Source: Microbispora triticiradicis
Lineage (GTDB): Bacteria > Actinomycetota > Actinomycetes > Streptosporangiales > Streptosporangiaceae
DNA length: 64,000 nt
NCBI GenBank assembly: GCA_003260025.2
Contig: QFZU02000192.1
Location: 1-64,000, forward strand
Direction of reading: 5' to 3'
Part shown: positions 16,804 to 25,849 of the stretch, piece after piece
Position numbering within the stretch: the stretch's first letter is position 1
How the letters are laid out: each line of letters starts with the position of its first letter
The notes under the pieces: model-generated
Told to the model about the DNA's origin: nothing
Databases searched by the model: none
The model's input: the letters and a program-made list of their open reading frames with translations, nothing else
Position numbers and translations under genes: made by a program

Positions 16804-17081
16804 GATCAGATCAGGCTCAGTGCTTTTTCCCAGGCAGGCGGGGGCCGCTGCGCTCGGGTCGCAGCTTGTCCACATGTGCTCCGGGACGACGCATCATATT
16901 GCTCAGGGTCTTCCGGAAGCAGCGGATGCGGGAGACTCGGCCGCCGGGTCGCCGAGCCATGACAGGGTCGTCGCGGTAAAGGCGTCCGACTTGGCGGGGT
17001 CGTATCGGTAGTGGTGCTCCGGTCGATCCGGGCTCGCCAGCGGTTCCACCAGGTGCGCGACCCGGCTCAGCGTCGCGCGTC
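16804..17081. other. Gap with a possible gene remnant
   Basis: No intact gene. On the minus strand a coding-like stretch without a start codon runs from about 17080 to a stop at 16903-16905; it contains VAHLVEPLASPDRPEHHYRY and further on FTATTLSWLGDPAAES, and reads like the C-terminal tail of a lost protein. I do not recognise the family. Together with the broken methyltransferase that follows, this suggests a decaying junction beyond the BGC. Confidence 0.35.
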
Positions 17082-17759
17082 ATGCAACTGGACGAGGGCG
17101 TCACGGATATCGCGGCAGGTGACGGTTGCTACACCTCGTCGCTTTCAGCTCCCGGCGTCGTTGTCGACTTCCTGGAACTCCTCAGGGTGTATGAGAGAAA
17201 CCCGGTTCTGGAAATCGGCACGGGCACCGGGTGGACGGCCGCTCTTCTGTCGCACCGGGCAGGAGAGGGCAATGTCGTCATACGTCGAGGTCGACAAGTC
17301 GGTCCTCGACGTCGCGGCGGACAATCTCGCGAGGGTGGGATCATCGTCTTCCCTGGATGCGGGCATGGCGCGAGTTACATGATGCTGCGAGAGCAACGCC
17401 CACCCGGCGGGGAGTACGGAAGCGGCCACCGCGAGAGCAGAGCGACGGCGGAGCCTCGCCGAATTCTCGACGCCGGGGTCGGGCTGGACGTGGCGATCGC
17501 CGGACTGATGCCCGGCGTCTCGGCGACCGCCAAGCAGGGCGAGCCGTATGAGCTCACCCTGTGGTCCGGCGAGTCGGCGGCGCACATCTCCGGTGAGGAG
17601 GTGACGCAGTACGGTGATCGAAATCTCTGGGATGAGCTGGAAGACGTCTTCTTGAGATGGATCGAGTGGGGAAGCCCCGACCGGACCCGGTTCGGGCTGA
17701 CCGTCACCACGGAAGGCCAGCATGTCTGGCTCGACCGCCCAGACAACGTCTTCCGGTGA
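17082..17759 (+). pseudogene. Decayed PCMT-like methyltransferase of the ATP-grasp RiPP type
   Basis: The 225-codon frame begins and ends like the isoaspartate-methyltransferase-like enzymes of actinobacterial ATP-grasp peptide maturation systems: an N-terminal block with YTSSLSAPGVVVDFLELL and motif I VLEIGTGTGWTAALLSHR, and a C-terminal block with ILDAGVGLDVAIAGLMPGVS and GDRNLWDELEDVFLRWIEWG. After about 17275 the expected motif II (YVEVDKSVLDVAADNLARVG) is found in another frame, and the middle 60-100 residues of the family are missing. Intact relatives run near 380-400 residues. No ATP-grasp ligase or precursor gene is nearby. Most likely an inactive remnant, although the frame itself is open. 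Confidence 0.7.
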
Positions 17760-17802
17760 GCAGCGGCCGGTAGGCGACCCCCGTTCCTCCTCGCGATTGC
17801 GG

Positions 17803-18417
17803 CTACTTCCCTTCGGGGACCTGGTCCTTGATCTCGTCGTAGCCGGCCTTGGCGGGCGCCGCGGTCGGCGAGTAGATCACGCGGATCACGCCCGTCGGAA
17901 ACGCCTCCGTCGCCGTCACTTTCAGGTGGTACGGCGCGTCGCCGTCGTCGAACAGCCTGCGGCCCTTACGCGCCGCCACCGGATGCACCAGGAGGCGCAC
18001 CTCGTCGACCAGCCCCGCGGCGAGCAGTTGCTGCACGACGGAGATCGACCCGGGGATGAGGATACCTCTGATGCCGGCATCGGCCTTGAGCGCGGCGGCG
18101 GCGTCGAGGAGATCGCCCTTGACCAGCTCGGAGTTGCGCCAGGAGAACTCCAGCGGCTGGCGCGAGACGACCACCTTGCGCATGTCCCCGAGTTGCTTGG
18201 CGAACGGTGCGTCGACCTCGCCCGCGGTCTCGCGGCCGGGCCAGGCGCCGGCGAAGCTGTCATAGGTCTCGCGCCCGATGAGCAGCACGTCGGCGGTGTC
18301 ATAGTCCTCGGTGACGGCGCGGCCCATGTTCTCGTCGAAGTACGGGAAGTGCCAAGCGGGGTCGATCTCGGCCACCCCGTCGGCCGAGATGAACAGCGTG
18401 GAGATGATTTTCGCCAT
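17803..18417 (-). CDS. Dihydrofolate reductase-family (RibD C-terminal-like) protein
   Basis: A 204-residue protein of the RibD-C/DHFR-like family of small NADPH-dependent reductases widespread in actinobacteria. Seen: N-terminal strand IISTLFISADGVAE, the LLIGRETYDSFAGAWPG region, VVVSRQPL, and the GSISVVQQLLAAGLVDEVRLLVHP stretch typical of the family. The substrate is unknown; true folate reduction is unlikely. ATG start; monocistronic. Confidence 0.85.
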   Translation of the reverse strand: MAKIISTLFISADGVAEIDPAWHFPYFDENMGRAVTEDYDTADVLLIGRETYDSFAGAWPGRETAGEVDAPFAKQLGDMRKVVVSRQPLEFSWRNSELVKGDLLDAAAALKADAGIRGILIPGSISVVQQLLAAGLVDEVRLLVHPVAARKGRRLFDDGDAPYHLKVTATEAFPTGVIRVIYSPTAAPAKAGYDEIKDQVPEGK

Positions 18418-18712
18418 CGTGACGATCCCTTCAGTTCAGGTGGCGCCGACAGGCAGACCGGCGCAGCCTCCCGAACCTATCGGCCGCGACCGACAACACA
18501 AGTTCGTCCGCACCGCCCGACGCTGCCGCATCATCCGCATTCAGGAGGCCGGCAACCACGCCCCGTCCGCCGCCGACCTACACGACGCCTTGAAGTAGAT
18601 CCGCGGGCCCGTGCCGCCGATACGGAAGCGACCACCCCACGACCGCACGCGTGGGGGACAGCCTCGCTGCGCTGGAAATCTGAGGACCTGCCGCCCGCAG
18701 CGCGGTGTACTA
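18418..18712. other. Intergenic gap
   Basis: About 295 nt with no intact gene. A plus-strand stretch (about 18480-18597) has coding-like composition ending IRIQEAGNHAPSAADLHDAL, but no start and no recognisable family. No hairpin terminator or repeat was evident. Confidence 0.4.
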
Positions 18713-19609
18713 CTACCGCGCAGGTCGAACTCGGGCGGAGCTTATAGGCGGCGCGGTGTCGCGGAGCCTGGCCGCGCAGCGGACGAGTGATGCGACCGCC
18801 GATGAGCGGCTGCTGGGCGGCCACGCGATCACCGTGGTGACGTCCGGCGCGTCGACGACGGGCACCGCGACGTGTTCGGGCCACTGCCAGGCCCGGCTGG
18901 AGGCCGGGATGACGAGCAGTGTCCTGCCGAGCGCCACGAGCTGGGCGAGCTGCGACTGGGTGTGCACCTCCGGTCCGGGCCCGTCCGGGTAGGAGCCGTC
19001 GAGCCGGGGCCATCGGGCGATCGGCAGGTCCGGCACGTCGCGGACCTCCGCCATGGTGAGCTGATCGCGGGACGCGAGCGGATGCGCCGCGGGAAGGATC
19101 GCGACCTGGCCTTCGACGTGGAGGTCCTCGGTGTCGAACCCGGCGAGATCGTCGTACGGCCGGTGCACGAGTGCCACGTCGGCGCGTCCGTCGCGGAGCA
19201 GGCCCGCCTGCTCGCCGACCTCGCACAGGAAGACCTCGACCGGTACCGCGCCGGGCTCTCTCGCGAACGCGTCGAGGAGCCGTTGCAGCAGCTCGTGGGA
19301 TGCCCCGGCCTTCGACGCGAGCACCAGCGGCCGCTTCGGGTCCCCGGCTCGCCGCGTCCGGCGCGCGGCGGCCGCCACCGCGTCGAGGGCCGTGCCGGCC
19401 TCGCGGAGCAGCACCCGGCCGGCGTCGGTCAGCGCCACTCCACGACGGTTCCGATCGAGGAGCCGGACACCGAGCCGCCGCTCCAGTTGGCCGATCGCGC
19501 GGGAGAGCGGCGGTTGTGCGATCCCGAGCCGGTCGGCGGCGCGTCCGAAGTGCAGTTCCTCGGCGACGGCGACGAAGTACCGGAGCTCGCGGGTCTCGAG
19601 GTCGTCCAC
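18713..19609 (-). CDS. LysR-family transcriptional regulator
   Basis: A 298-residue LysR-type regulator: N-terminal winged helix (RELRYFVAVAEELHFGRAAD, PPLSRAIGQLE) and a PBP-like effector domain. GTG start at 19609. It is divergent from an SDR gene with a classical ATAC-N7-GTAT site between them, so it probably controls the SDR gene and itself. The effector is unknown. Confidence 0.9.
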   Translation of the reverse strand: MDDLETRELRYFVAVAEELHFGRAADRLGIAQPPLSRAIGQLERRLGVRLLDRNRRGVALTDAGRVLLREAGTALDAVAAAARRTRRAGDPKRPLVLASKAGASHELLQRLLDAFAREPGAVPVEVFLCEVGEQAGLLRDGRADVALVHRPYDDLAGFDTEDLHVEGQVAILPAAHPLASRDQLTMAEVRDVPDLPIARWPRLDGSYPDGPGPEVHTQSQLAQLVALGRTLLVIPASSRAWQWPEHVAVPVVDAPDVTTVIAWPPSSRSSAVASLVRCAARLRDTAPPISSARVRPAR

Positions 19610-19626
19610 GGGCGGAGCCTACCGGC

Positions 19627-19645
19627 TGATACCTGCCGAGTATCA
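19627..19645. promoter_or_regulatory. LysR operator (ATAC-N7-GTAT)
   Basis: A perfect inverted repeat TGATAC-N7-GTATCA containing the T-N11-A LysR box, centred in the gap between the divergent lysR and SDR genes. This is the expected place for the recognition site of the adjacent LysR protein. Confidence 0.75.
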
Positions 19646-19691
19646 CAGCCCACTCAGACGGTGTTGGACGATGAGCGTGCGGCTCGCGAGC

Positions 19692-20417
19692 ATGGATCGC
19701 GTGAACGACAGGAAGACCGCGCTGGTGACCGGCGCGAACAAGGGGATCGGCTTCGCCATCGCACAGGGTCTCGGGGCGATCGGCTTCACGGTGGCGGTGG
19801 GCGCGCGCGACGATGTCAGGCGCAAGGAGGCCGTCGAGCGGCTGCGTGCCGCAGGCGTCGACGCGTTCGGGGTCGCGCTCGACGTCACCTCCGATGACAG
19901 CGTCGCCGCGGCGGCGGAGACGATCGAGCGCACGGCGGGCCGGCTCGACGTGCTCGTCAACAACGCGGGCATCTCCGGCCGGATGGACGGTGGCGCGCAG
20001 GATCCGACGACGCTCGACCTCGACGTCGTGCGCACCGTCCTCGACACGAACGTTTTCGGGGTCGTCCGGGTGACGAACGCGATGCTCCCGCTGCTCCACC
20101 GCGCGGACGCACCGCGCATCGTCAACGTGTCGAGCAACATGGGCTCGCTGACGCTGCAGACCGGCCCGATCCTGGCCGCGTACGCGCCGTCGAAGACGAT
20201 GCTCAACGGCATCACGACCCAGTACGCCCGCCGGCTCGCCGACACGAAGATCATCGTGAACGCCTGCTGCCCGGGCTACGTGGCCACCGACTTCACCGGC
20301 TTCAACGCGCCGCGGACGCCCGAGCAGGGCGCCGCGATCGCGATCCGGCTCGCCACCCTGCCGGACGACGGCGCGCGCGGCGGCTTCTTCGACGACGAGG
20401 GCGTCGTCCCCTGGTGA
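19692..20417 (+). CDS. Short-chain dehydrogenase/reductase
   Basis: A 241-residue classical SDR with TGANKGIGFAIAQ (NADP-binding, residues 11-23), NNAG and a catalytic Ser/Tyr/Lys set around VSSNMGS and YAPSKTML. It resembles the carbonyl-reductase-like SDRs of actinobacteria. The start is uncertain: ATG at 19671, ATG at 19692 and GTG at 19701 are all possible, and none has a strong ribosome site. Divergent from lysR and likely its target. Confidence 0.87.
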   Translation: MDRVNDRKTALVTGANKGIGFAIAQGLGAIGFTVAVGARDDVRRKEAVERLRAAGVDAFGVALDVTSDDSVAAAAETIERTAGRLDVLVNNAGISGRMDGGAQDPTTLDLDVVRTVLDTNVFGVVRVTNAMLPLLHRADAPRIVNVSSNMGSLTLQTGPILAAYAPSKTMLNGITTQYARRLADTKIIVNACCPGYVATDFTGFNAPRTPEQGAAIAIRLATLPDDGARGGFFDDEGVVPW

Positions 20418-20546
20418 CCACCCCGTCATCACGCGGCTGGGAGGGTGGCCGGGCCCAGGGTGGTCATCGAATTCGGTCCACATCCACCGCCCTCCCGTGG
20501 TGTAGAACCTTGTTCGGGTGAAGGTTCGCGCGCACAGGAGGGTCCG

Positions 20547-21317
20547 ATGGTGGTGCTGTCCGAGGACGACGGTGGTGTGCGGATCCTGACGTTCAACCGG
20601 CCGGAACGGCTGAACGCCTGGACCGCCGAGATGGGACGGCGCTACTTCGACCTGCTGGAGGAGGCCGACCGCGACCCGTCCGTACGGGCGATCGTGGTCA
20701 CCGGGGCGGGAAAGGGCTTCTGCTCCGGGGCCGACTTCGCGGACCTGACGGCCATCCGGTCTGGCGACTACGCGGATGAGCAGGACCCCCGGCCCATCAC
20801 CTTCCCCACCACCCTGCGTACGCCTGTCGTCGCCGCGGTCAACGGCGCGTGCGCCGGTCTGGGGATGGTCCACGCGCTCGTGTGCGACGTGGTCGTCACC
20901 GCCGACGACGCCACGTGGATGACGGCGTTCTCCCGGCGCGGGCTCATCGCCGAGTACGGCCTCGGCTGGATCCTGCCGCGACTGGCGGGACAGGCCAAGG
21001 CGATGGACCTGCTGCTGTCCGGCCGGGTCTTCACCGGCGCGGAGGCGTGCGCCATGGGACTCGCCGCACGCGCCGTGCCGGGGGACCGGCTGCTCGTCGA
21101 GGCGGTCTCGTACGCGAAGGAGCTGGCCACGCAGTGCTCGCCCGCCTCGATGGCCGTGATCAAGGGGCAGATATGGGGCGGCTGGCAGGCGGGGCTCGAC
21201 GAGGCCAGGGACGAGGCCGTACGGCTGATGATGGAGTCGTTCCGCCGGCCGGACTTCGCAGAGGGGGTCGCGAGTTTCCTCGAACGCCGGGACCCGCGGT
21301 TTCCGCCCCTCACCTGA
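20547..21317 (+). CDS. Enoyl-CoA hydratase/isomerase-family protein
   Basis: A 256-residue crotonase-fold protein. Seen: the CoA and oxyanion segments (GKGFCSGADFADL; VAAVNGACAGLGM) and the C-terminal helices with GVASFLERRDPRF typical of enoyl-CoA hydratases. In place of the usual catalytic Glu pair, the segment after the oxyanion hole reads FSRRGLIAEYGLGWILPR, with one Glu retained (AEYG), as in many family members of uncertain reaction. ATG with a perfect AGGAGG site. It stands alone and converges on galK. Confidence 0.88.
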   Translation: MVVLSEDDGGVRILTFNRPERLNAWTAEMGRRYFDLLEEADRDPSVRAIVVTGAGKGFCSGADFADLTAIRSGDYADEQDPRPITFPTTLRTPVVAAVNGACAGLGMVHALVCDVVVTADDATWMTAFSRRGLIAEYGLGWILPRLAGQAKAMDLLLSGRVFTGAEACAMGLAARAVPGDRLLVEAVSYAKELATQCSPASMAVIKGQIWGGWQAGLDEARDEAVRLMMESFRRPDFAEGVASFLERRDPRFPPLT

Positions 21318-21343
21318 GCGGGAGCGACGTACCCCGTGGGATG

Positions 21344-22465
21344 TCAGCGAACGCGGTGGGCGCCGGCGGCGGGGGTGGCCGGCAGGAAGGTCGGCGCCGC
21401 CCAGCCGCGTTCGGCGTAGGCCTGCTCGACAGTGGTCCGCACCCGGTCCACCCGGTCGTCGGCGACGAGCGCGATGGCCGAGCCGCCGAAGCCGCCGCCC
21501 GTCATCCGCGCCCCCCGCGCGCCGCCGCGGACCGCGCTCTCGACCGCGACGTCCAGTTCCGGGCAGGAGACCTGGTACTGGTCCCGCAGCGACAGGTGCG
21601 AGGCGTTCAGCAGGGCGCCGATCTCCTGTACGGCTCCCGCGCGCAGCAGCCCGATGACGGCCTCCACCCGGTGGTTCTCGGTGACGACGTGCTGGGTGCG
21701 GGCCCGTTCGTCGCCGCTCAGCCGGGACAGCGCCCCGGCGAGGTCGGTGACGTCCCGCAGCGACGCGACGCCGAGGTGCTTGGCCGCGTTCTCGCAGTCC
21801 TGGCGTCGCCTCGCGTACTGCCCGTCGGCCAGTTCGTGGTGGACGCCGGTGTCGATGATGAGGATCTGCAGGCCGTACGCCGACAGGTCGAACGGAACGG
21901 CTCGGCTCGCCAGCGAGCGGCAGTCGAGGAACAGCGCGTGCCCTTCCCGCCCGAGCGCGGAGGCCGCCTGGTCCATGATCCCGCAGGGCATGCCGACGAA
22001 CTCGTTCTCGGCCTTCTGGCACAGTTTGGCCAGCTCCATCGGCTGCAGGCCCAGGCCGTACAGGTCGTTCAGGGCGAGCCCGACCGACACCTCCAGCGCG
22101 GCGCTGGACGACAGCCCGGCGCCCGTGGGCACGTCGCCGTCGATCATGATTTCCGCGCCGCGGACCGGCAGGCCGGCGCCGCGCATCACCTGGACCACCC
22201 CGGCCGGGTAGCGCGCCCAGCCGTCGGCCCGGTCGAGGTCGTCCAGCGCCTGCTCCCCGCCGGGCGCCTGGAGGGACGCGATCCGCACGGTGAGGTCCTC
22301 GCGGGGGCGCACGGCCGCGGTGACGCCCCACGGCACCGCGAACGGCAGCACGAAGCCGTCGTTGTAGTCGGTGTGCTCGCCGATCAGGTTCACCCTGCCG
22401 GGCGCGTGCCAGACTCCGGCGGGTTCCTCGCCGTACGCCTGGAAAAAAGCACCAGCAACGCCCAC
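21344..22465 (-). CDS. galK: Galactokinase
   Basis: A 373-residue GHMP kinase phosphorylating galactose at C1 (Leloir pathway). All signatures are visible: GRVNLIGEHTDYNDGFVLP near the N terminus, ATP loop GAGLSSSAALEV, and C-terminal GARMTGGGFGGSAIAL. GTG start at 22465 with GAGGAG 9 nt upstream; an open frame continues far upstream but is antisense to other genes. galT and galE are not next to it. Confidence 0.95.
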   Translation of the reverse strand: MGVAGAFFQAYGEEPAGVWHAPGRVNLIGEHTDYNDGFVLPFAVPWGVTAAVRPREDLTVRIASLQAPGGEQALDDLDRADGWARYPAGVVQVMRGAGLPVRGAEIMIDGDVPTGAGLSSSAALEVSVGLALNDLYGLGLQPMELAKLCQKAENEFVGMPCGIMDQAASALGREGHALFLDCRSLASRAVPFDLSAYGLQILIIDTGVHHELADGQYARRRQDCENAAKHLGVASLRDVTDLAGALSRLSGDERARTQHVVTENHRVEAVIGLLRAGAVQEIGALLNASHLSLRDQYQVSCPELDVAVESAVRGGARGARMTGGGFGGSAIALVADDRVDRVRTTVEQAYAERGWAAPTFLPATPAAGAHRVR

Positions 22466-22532
22466 AGTCGCACACTCCTCGACATCCTCGGCCTCCCCGT
22501 AGGTTAGCGACCTTCGAGGCCGCCGACGTGCC

Positions 22533-22564
22533 GGGGCCCGGCTCGGGATGCCGAGCCGGGCCCC
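22533..22564 (-). terminator. Terminator after catalase
   Basis: A perfect 14-bp stem GGGGCCCGGCTCGG with its complement and a 4-nt GATG loop, in the gap between catalase and galK, 21 nt past the catalase stop on the minus strand. Confidence 0.8.
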
Positions 22565-22584
22565 TTCCCCCCGTTGTGCGGGTG

Positions 22585-24246
22585 TCACATGGCGGGCACC
22601 TCGGCCCGCTCGTCCGGGACGCAGTGCGTCATCTTCAGGCCGGAGACGTCGCGCGGGCCGTTCTTGCCCAGGCTGGACAGGCGCTGCCTGTCCTCGTCGG
22701 TCAGGTCCTGGCTCGCCAGCGGCTCCAGGTGCTTGACGTCGTCCGGCGTGATGCCGAGGCCCTCGCCGACGCGCAGCCCGAGGTCGTCCTCGACCAGCAG
22801 CAGGTGCCAGACCATGCGCTCCTGGATGGGACGCACGCACTGCGACAGCATGGTGACGAAGTTCTCCACCAGGTCGTCGCGCTCCCACTGCTCCATGAGC
22901 AGGTAGCGCTGGCCCGCCTGCCTGTAGTCGTTGGTCCGCGGGATGCGCTTGCGGGTGAGCCTGCCGACGATCTCCGGGCCCTGCTCGTCGTGCGTCGGGA
23001 ACTGCGCCTCGCGCAGCCCGCCGGTGATCGAGGGCTCGTAGTTGACGTGCGGGTTCTCGCCCGCCTGGTCCTGCCGGTAGGTCATGAGGCCGTCGCGCTG
23101 GTTCGTCCGCACGTTGGCGTTCTTGGCCTGGTTGACCGGCAGCTGCAGGTAGTTCGGCCCGACGCGGTAGCGCTGGGTGTCGCTGTAGGAGAACGTACGG
23201 CCCACGAGCATCTTGTCGTCGGAGAAGTCCAGCCCGTCGACCAGGACGCCGGTGCCGAAGGAGATCTGTTCGTTCTCCGCGAAGTTGTTGCTCACGTTGC
23301 GGTCGAGGACCATGCGGCCGACGGGCTTGGCCGGGAAGATCTCCTCCGGCCAGACCTTGGTGTCGTCCAGCGGGTCGAAGTCCAGCTCGGGGTGCTCCTC
23401 GTCGCTCATCATCTGGACGAGCAACTCCCATTCCGGGTAGTCGCCGCGGTCGATCGCCTCGCGGAGGTCCTTGGTCGCGTGTCCCAGCTCGTGGGCCTGG
23501 ACCCGGGCGGCGTCCTCGGCCGTCATGCTGCGGACTCCCTGCCTGGGCATCCAGTGGTACTTCACGAGGTGGGTCTCGCCCTCGGCGTTCACCCACTTGT
23601 ACGTGTTGACCCCGAACCCCTGCATGTGCCGGTAGTCCGACGGGATGCCCCGGGGGCTGAACAGGTTGACCAGCATGTGCATGGTCTCGGGCGTCTGCGA
23701 CATGAAGTCGAAGATGCGGTTCGGCTCCTGCCGGAACGTCACCGGGTCCGGCTTGAGCGCGTGGATCACGTCGGGGAACTTGATGGCGTCACGGATGAAG
23801 AACACCGCGAGGTTGTTGCCGACGAGGTCCCAGTTGCCGTCCTCGGTGTAGAACTTCACGGCGAATCCGCGCGGGTCGCGGGCGGCCTCCGACGAGTCGC
23901 GCCCCCCGATCACCGTCGAGAACCGCACGGCCACGTCGGTGCGCTTGCCGGCCTCCTGGAACAGCTTCGCCCTCGTGAACCGGGCGATCGGCTCGTCGCC
24001 CCACGTCCCGTACGCCTCGAAGAAGCCGTACGACGTGGCGCCGCGCGCGTGCACCACCCGTTCCGGGATGCGCTCCCGGTCGAAGTGGCTGATCTTCTCC
24101 AGGAACTGGTAGTTCTCGAGGGTGGCCGGGCCGCGTGCGCCGACCGTCCGCTGGTTCTGGTTGTCGTAGACCGGGTGCCCTTGACGGTTGGTCAGCACCG
24201 GGCGCTCGTCTCCGGGCTCCGGCCCCCTGCTCGACACGTCCGTCAT
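22585..24246 (-). CDS. katA: Monofunctional heme catalase
   Basis: A 553-residue clade-type heme catalase decomposing H2O2. Seen: distal His66 in RVVHARGATSYG, distal Asn in the GNWDLVGNN segment, and proximal heme-ligand Tyr in RTFSYSDTQRYRVGPN. Small C-terminal extension only, so not the large-subunit class. ATG start. A minus-strand promoter candidate is found upstream; no FurA or CatR gene is adjacent, so control may be from elsewhere. Confidence 0.96.
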   Translation of the reverse strand: MTDVSSRGPEPGDERPVLTNRQGHPVYDNQNQRTVGARGPATLENYQFLEKISHFDRERIPERVVHARGATSYGFFEAYGTWGDEPIARFTRAKLFQEAGKRTDVAVRFSTVIGGRDSSEAARDPRGFAVKFYTEDGNWDLVGNNLAVFFIRDAIKFPDVIHALKPDPVTFRQEPNRIFDFMSQTPETMHMLVNLFSPRGIPSDYRHMQGFGVNTYKWVNAEGETHLVKYHWMPRQGVRSMTAEDAARVQAHELGHATKDLREAIDRGDYPEWELLVQMMSDEEHPELDFDPLDDTKVWPEEIFPAKPVGRMVLDRNVSNNFAENEQISFGTGVLVDGLDFSDDKMLVGRTFSYSDTQRYRVGPNYLQLPVNQAKNANVRTNQRDGLMTYRQDQAGENPHVNYEPSITGGLREAQFPTHDEQGPEIVGRLTRKRIPRTNDYRQAGQRYLLMEQWERDDLVENFVTMLSQCVRPIQERMVWHLLLVEDDLGLRVGEGLGITPDDVKHLEPLASQDLTDEDRQRLSSLGKNGPRDVSGLKMTHCVPDERAEVPAM

Positions 24247-24263
24247 GGGACGGCTCCTCTCAG

Positions 24264-24292
24264 ATCACGTTTGAACTGTTAGTCCTTGTCAA
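24264..24292 (-). promoter_or_regulatory. Candidate catalase promoter
   Basis: On the minus strand a consensus TTGACA (24292-24287) is followed after 17 nt by CGTGAT (24269-24264), 18 nt before the catalase start codon. The -35 is perfect and the -10 is weak. Confidence 0.4.
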
Positions 24293-24346
24293 TGCCTCCA
24301 TATCCGGTTTTCGACTGGGTATTCACGGGGACGGAGATCGGTCCGG

Positions 24347-24371
24347 CCCCGCCGGGTAGTACCCGGCGGGG
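24347..24371 (-). terminator. Terminator after the VOC gene
   Basis: A perfect 11-bp stem CCCCGCCGGGT/ACCCGGCGGGG with a 3-nt AGT loop, 13 nt past the VOC-protein stop on the minus strand. Confidence 0.8.
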
Positions 24372-24384
24372 CGGCGGAGAGTGG

Positions 24385-24798
24385 TCAGCCCTTCACGCGC
24401 GGCTCGCCGCGGTAGGTGCCGAACGACCACAGGTTGTCCTCCGGGTCGCGGACCACGAAGTCGCGGGACCCGTAGTCGGTGTCGTACGGCTCCTGGACGA
24501 CGCGCGCCCCCGCGGCGGTCGCCCGGGCGAACAACGCGTCCGGCTCGTCGGTCACGACGTACGCGCCGAACGTGCCGGGGGTGAGGTTCCACTTGTCGTC
24601 CGGCGTCTCGCGGACGCTGCCCAGCATGATCCCGCCGCCGGGCGGCCAGGAGAGCTGGGCGTGGCCGACCCGGTCGCCCTCGCCGTACACGGCGGTCTCC
24701 TCGAAGCCGAACGCCTCGACGAGGAAGGCGATCAATGCGCGGGCGTCCCTGGCCCGCAGCGTGGGCCAGACCTGAGGTGCTGGTGTGGTGTCGTTCAT
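24385..24798 (-). CDS. Glyoxalase/bleomycin-resistance (VOC) family protein
   Basis: A 137-residue VOC-fold protein with paired beta-alpha-beta-beta-beta units (WPTLRARDARALIAFLVEAF; YDTDYGSRDFVVRDPEDNLW). The second-half motif RDPEDNLWSFG is characteristic. Function may be glyoxalase-like, antibiotic binding or unknown. The ATG overlaps the stop of the upstream AraC gene (ATGA), so the two form a two-gene operon. Confidence 0.87.
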   Translation of the reverse strand: MNDTTPAPQVWPTLRARDARALIAFLVEAFGFEETAVYGEGDRVGHAQLSWPPGGGIMLGSVRETPDDKWNLTPGTFGAYVVTDEPDALFARATAAGARVVQEPYDTDYGSRDFVVRDPEDNLWSFGTYRGEPRVKG

Positions 24799-25712
24799 GC
24801 CGCCGAGTCTGGCCGTCCGTCCCCGGCCAGGGCTTGGACGTTTCGGAACGGCACCCCCTCTTCGGCCAGCCACCGGCTGGGGGAGCATCCGGCGAGGCTC
24901 CGGAACTCGCGGGCGAGGTGCGCCTGATCGTAGAACCCGCACTCGGCCGCCGCGTCGGCCAGCGCGAGCCGCCGCCCGGACGCCGCCGCGCTCTGGAGCA
25001 GGCGGCGGACCCGGTCGAACCGGACGACCCGCGCCGCCTCCTTGGGGGACAGGCCGATCTCCTCCCGGAACCGGCCGTTGAGGTGCCGGGTGCTCCAGCC
25101 CGCCTCGCTGGCGAGACCGGACACGGTGACCCGGCCGCCGGCGGCCAGCATCCGCCGCCACGCCCAGGTCACCTCGGACGGCCGCTCCCGCGTGGGACGG
25201 GTGTGCCGGGACAGGACCGCGTCGAGGGCCGCGAAGCGCCCGTCCCAGCCGGGCGCCTCCAGCAGGCGCTCGCGCAGTTCGCCCGCGAGTGCGCCGAGGA
25301 CGTCGGCGCCGTCCAGGTCGAGCCCGGACAGCTCCCCGGCCGGCAGGCCGAGCAGGGCCCGCGCGCCGAGCGGCGTGAGGGCGAGCTGGACCCCCGACTG
25401 CCGCCCGTCGTGCGTGACGATCGCCGGAGCGGTGTGCAACCCGCCCACCAGCGTGTCGTACGACCTCGCCGGAGTGCGGGGATCGGGATGCGCCGCGACG
25501 ACGAGCGGGTCGTCGAGCGTGACGATCATGGTCAGGTACGGCGAGGGCAGGCCGCGATGGGTCCCGGGCGGGATGCCGGCGTCGCGGTAGCCGCTGTACC
25601 ACGCGACCAGCGGACGCAGCGGGGGAGCCGGTCGCCGCCGGACGTACCGCGCCTCCTCCCGCTCGCCGCGTTTCTCGCCGGGGTCCGCTGTCAGCCGTGC
25701 CGATGCCGCCAT
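24795..25712 (-). CDS. AraC-family transcriptional regulator
   Basis: A 305-residue regulator with a C-terminal double helix-turn-helix (AraC type): VSGLASEAGWSTRHLNGRFR followed by IGLSPKEAARVVRFDRVRRL and ADAAAECGFYDQAHLAREF. The N-terminal part resembles the ligand domain of the actinobacterial DUF6597-like AraC proteins. ATG start. It is translationally coupled to the VOC gene and probably controls it. Confidence 0.9.
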   Translation of the reverse strand: MAASARLTADPGEKRGEREEARYVRRRPAPPLRPLVAWYSGYRDAGIPPGTHRGLPSPYLTMIVTLDDPLVVAAHPDPRTPARSYDTLVGGLHTAPAIVTHDGRQSGVQLALTPLGARALLGLPAGELSGLDLDGADVLGALAGELRERLLEAPGWDGRFAALDAVLSRHTRPTRERPSEVTWAWRRMLAAGGRVTVSGLASEAGWSTRHLNGRFREEIGLSPKEAARVVRFDRVRRLLQSAAASGRRLALADAAAECGFYDQAHLAREFRSLAGCSPSRWLAEEGVPFRNVQALAGDGRPDSAA

Positions 25713-25849
25713 CCGCAGCTCCTCCCTCCCGCGCCCCAGTCTCCCCGAAGGGGAGCGCGTCAGCCATCGGCGCGTACGGCGGGCACCCCTGCGGAAGTGC
25801 GGCGCGGGAGGGTGGCCCCACCCGTCGTTCAGGTGAAGCGGGCCCCGGC

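Noticed and set aside
18480..18597. Transposase remnant in the gap before lysR
   Set aside because: The short basic peptide has no match I can name, and no inverted repeats or target duplications were found.
18531..22475. Very long minus-strand open frame of about 1300 codons
   Set aside because: It is a GC-rich frame running antisense over the SDR and hydratase genes and through galK; only the galK part is coding.
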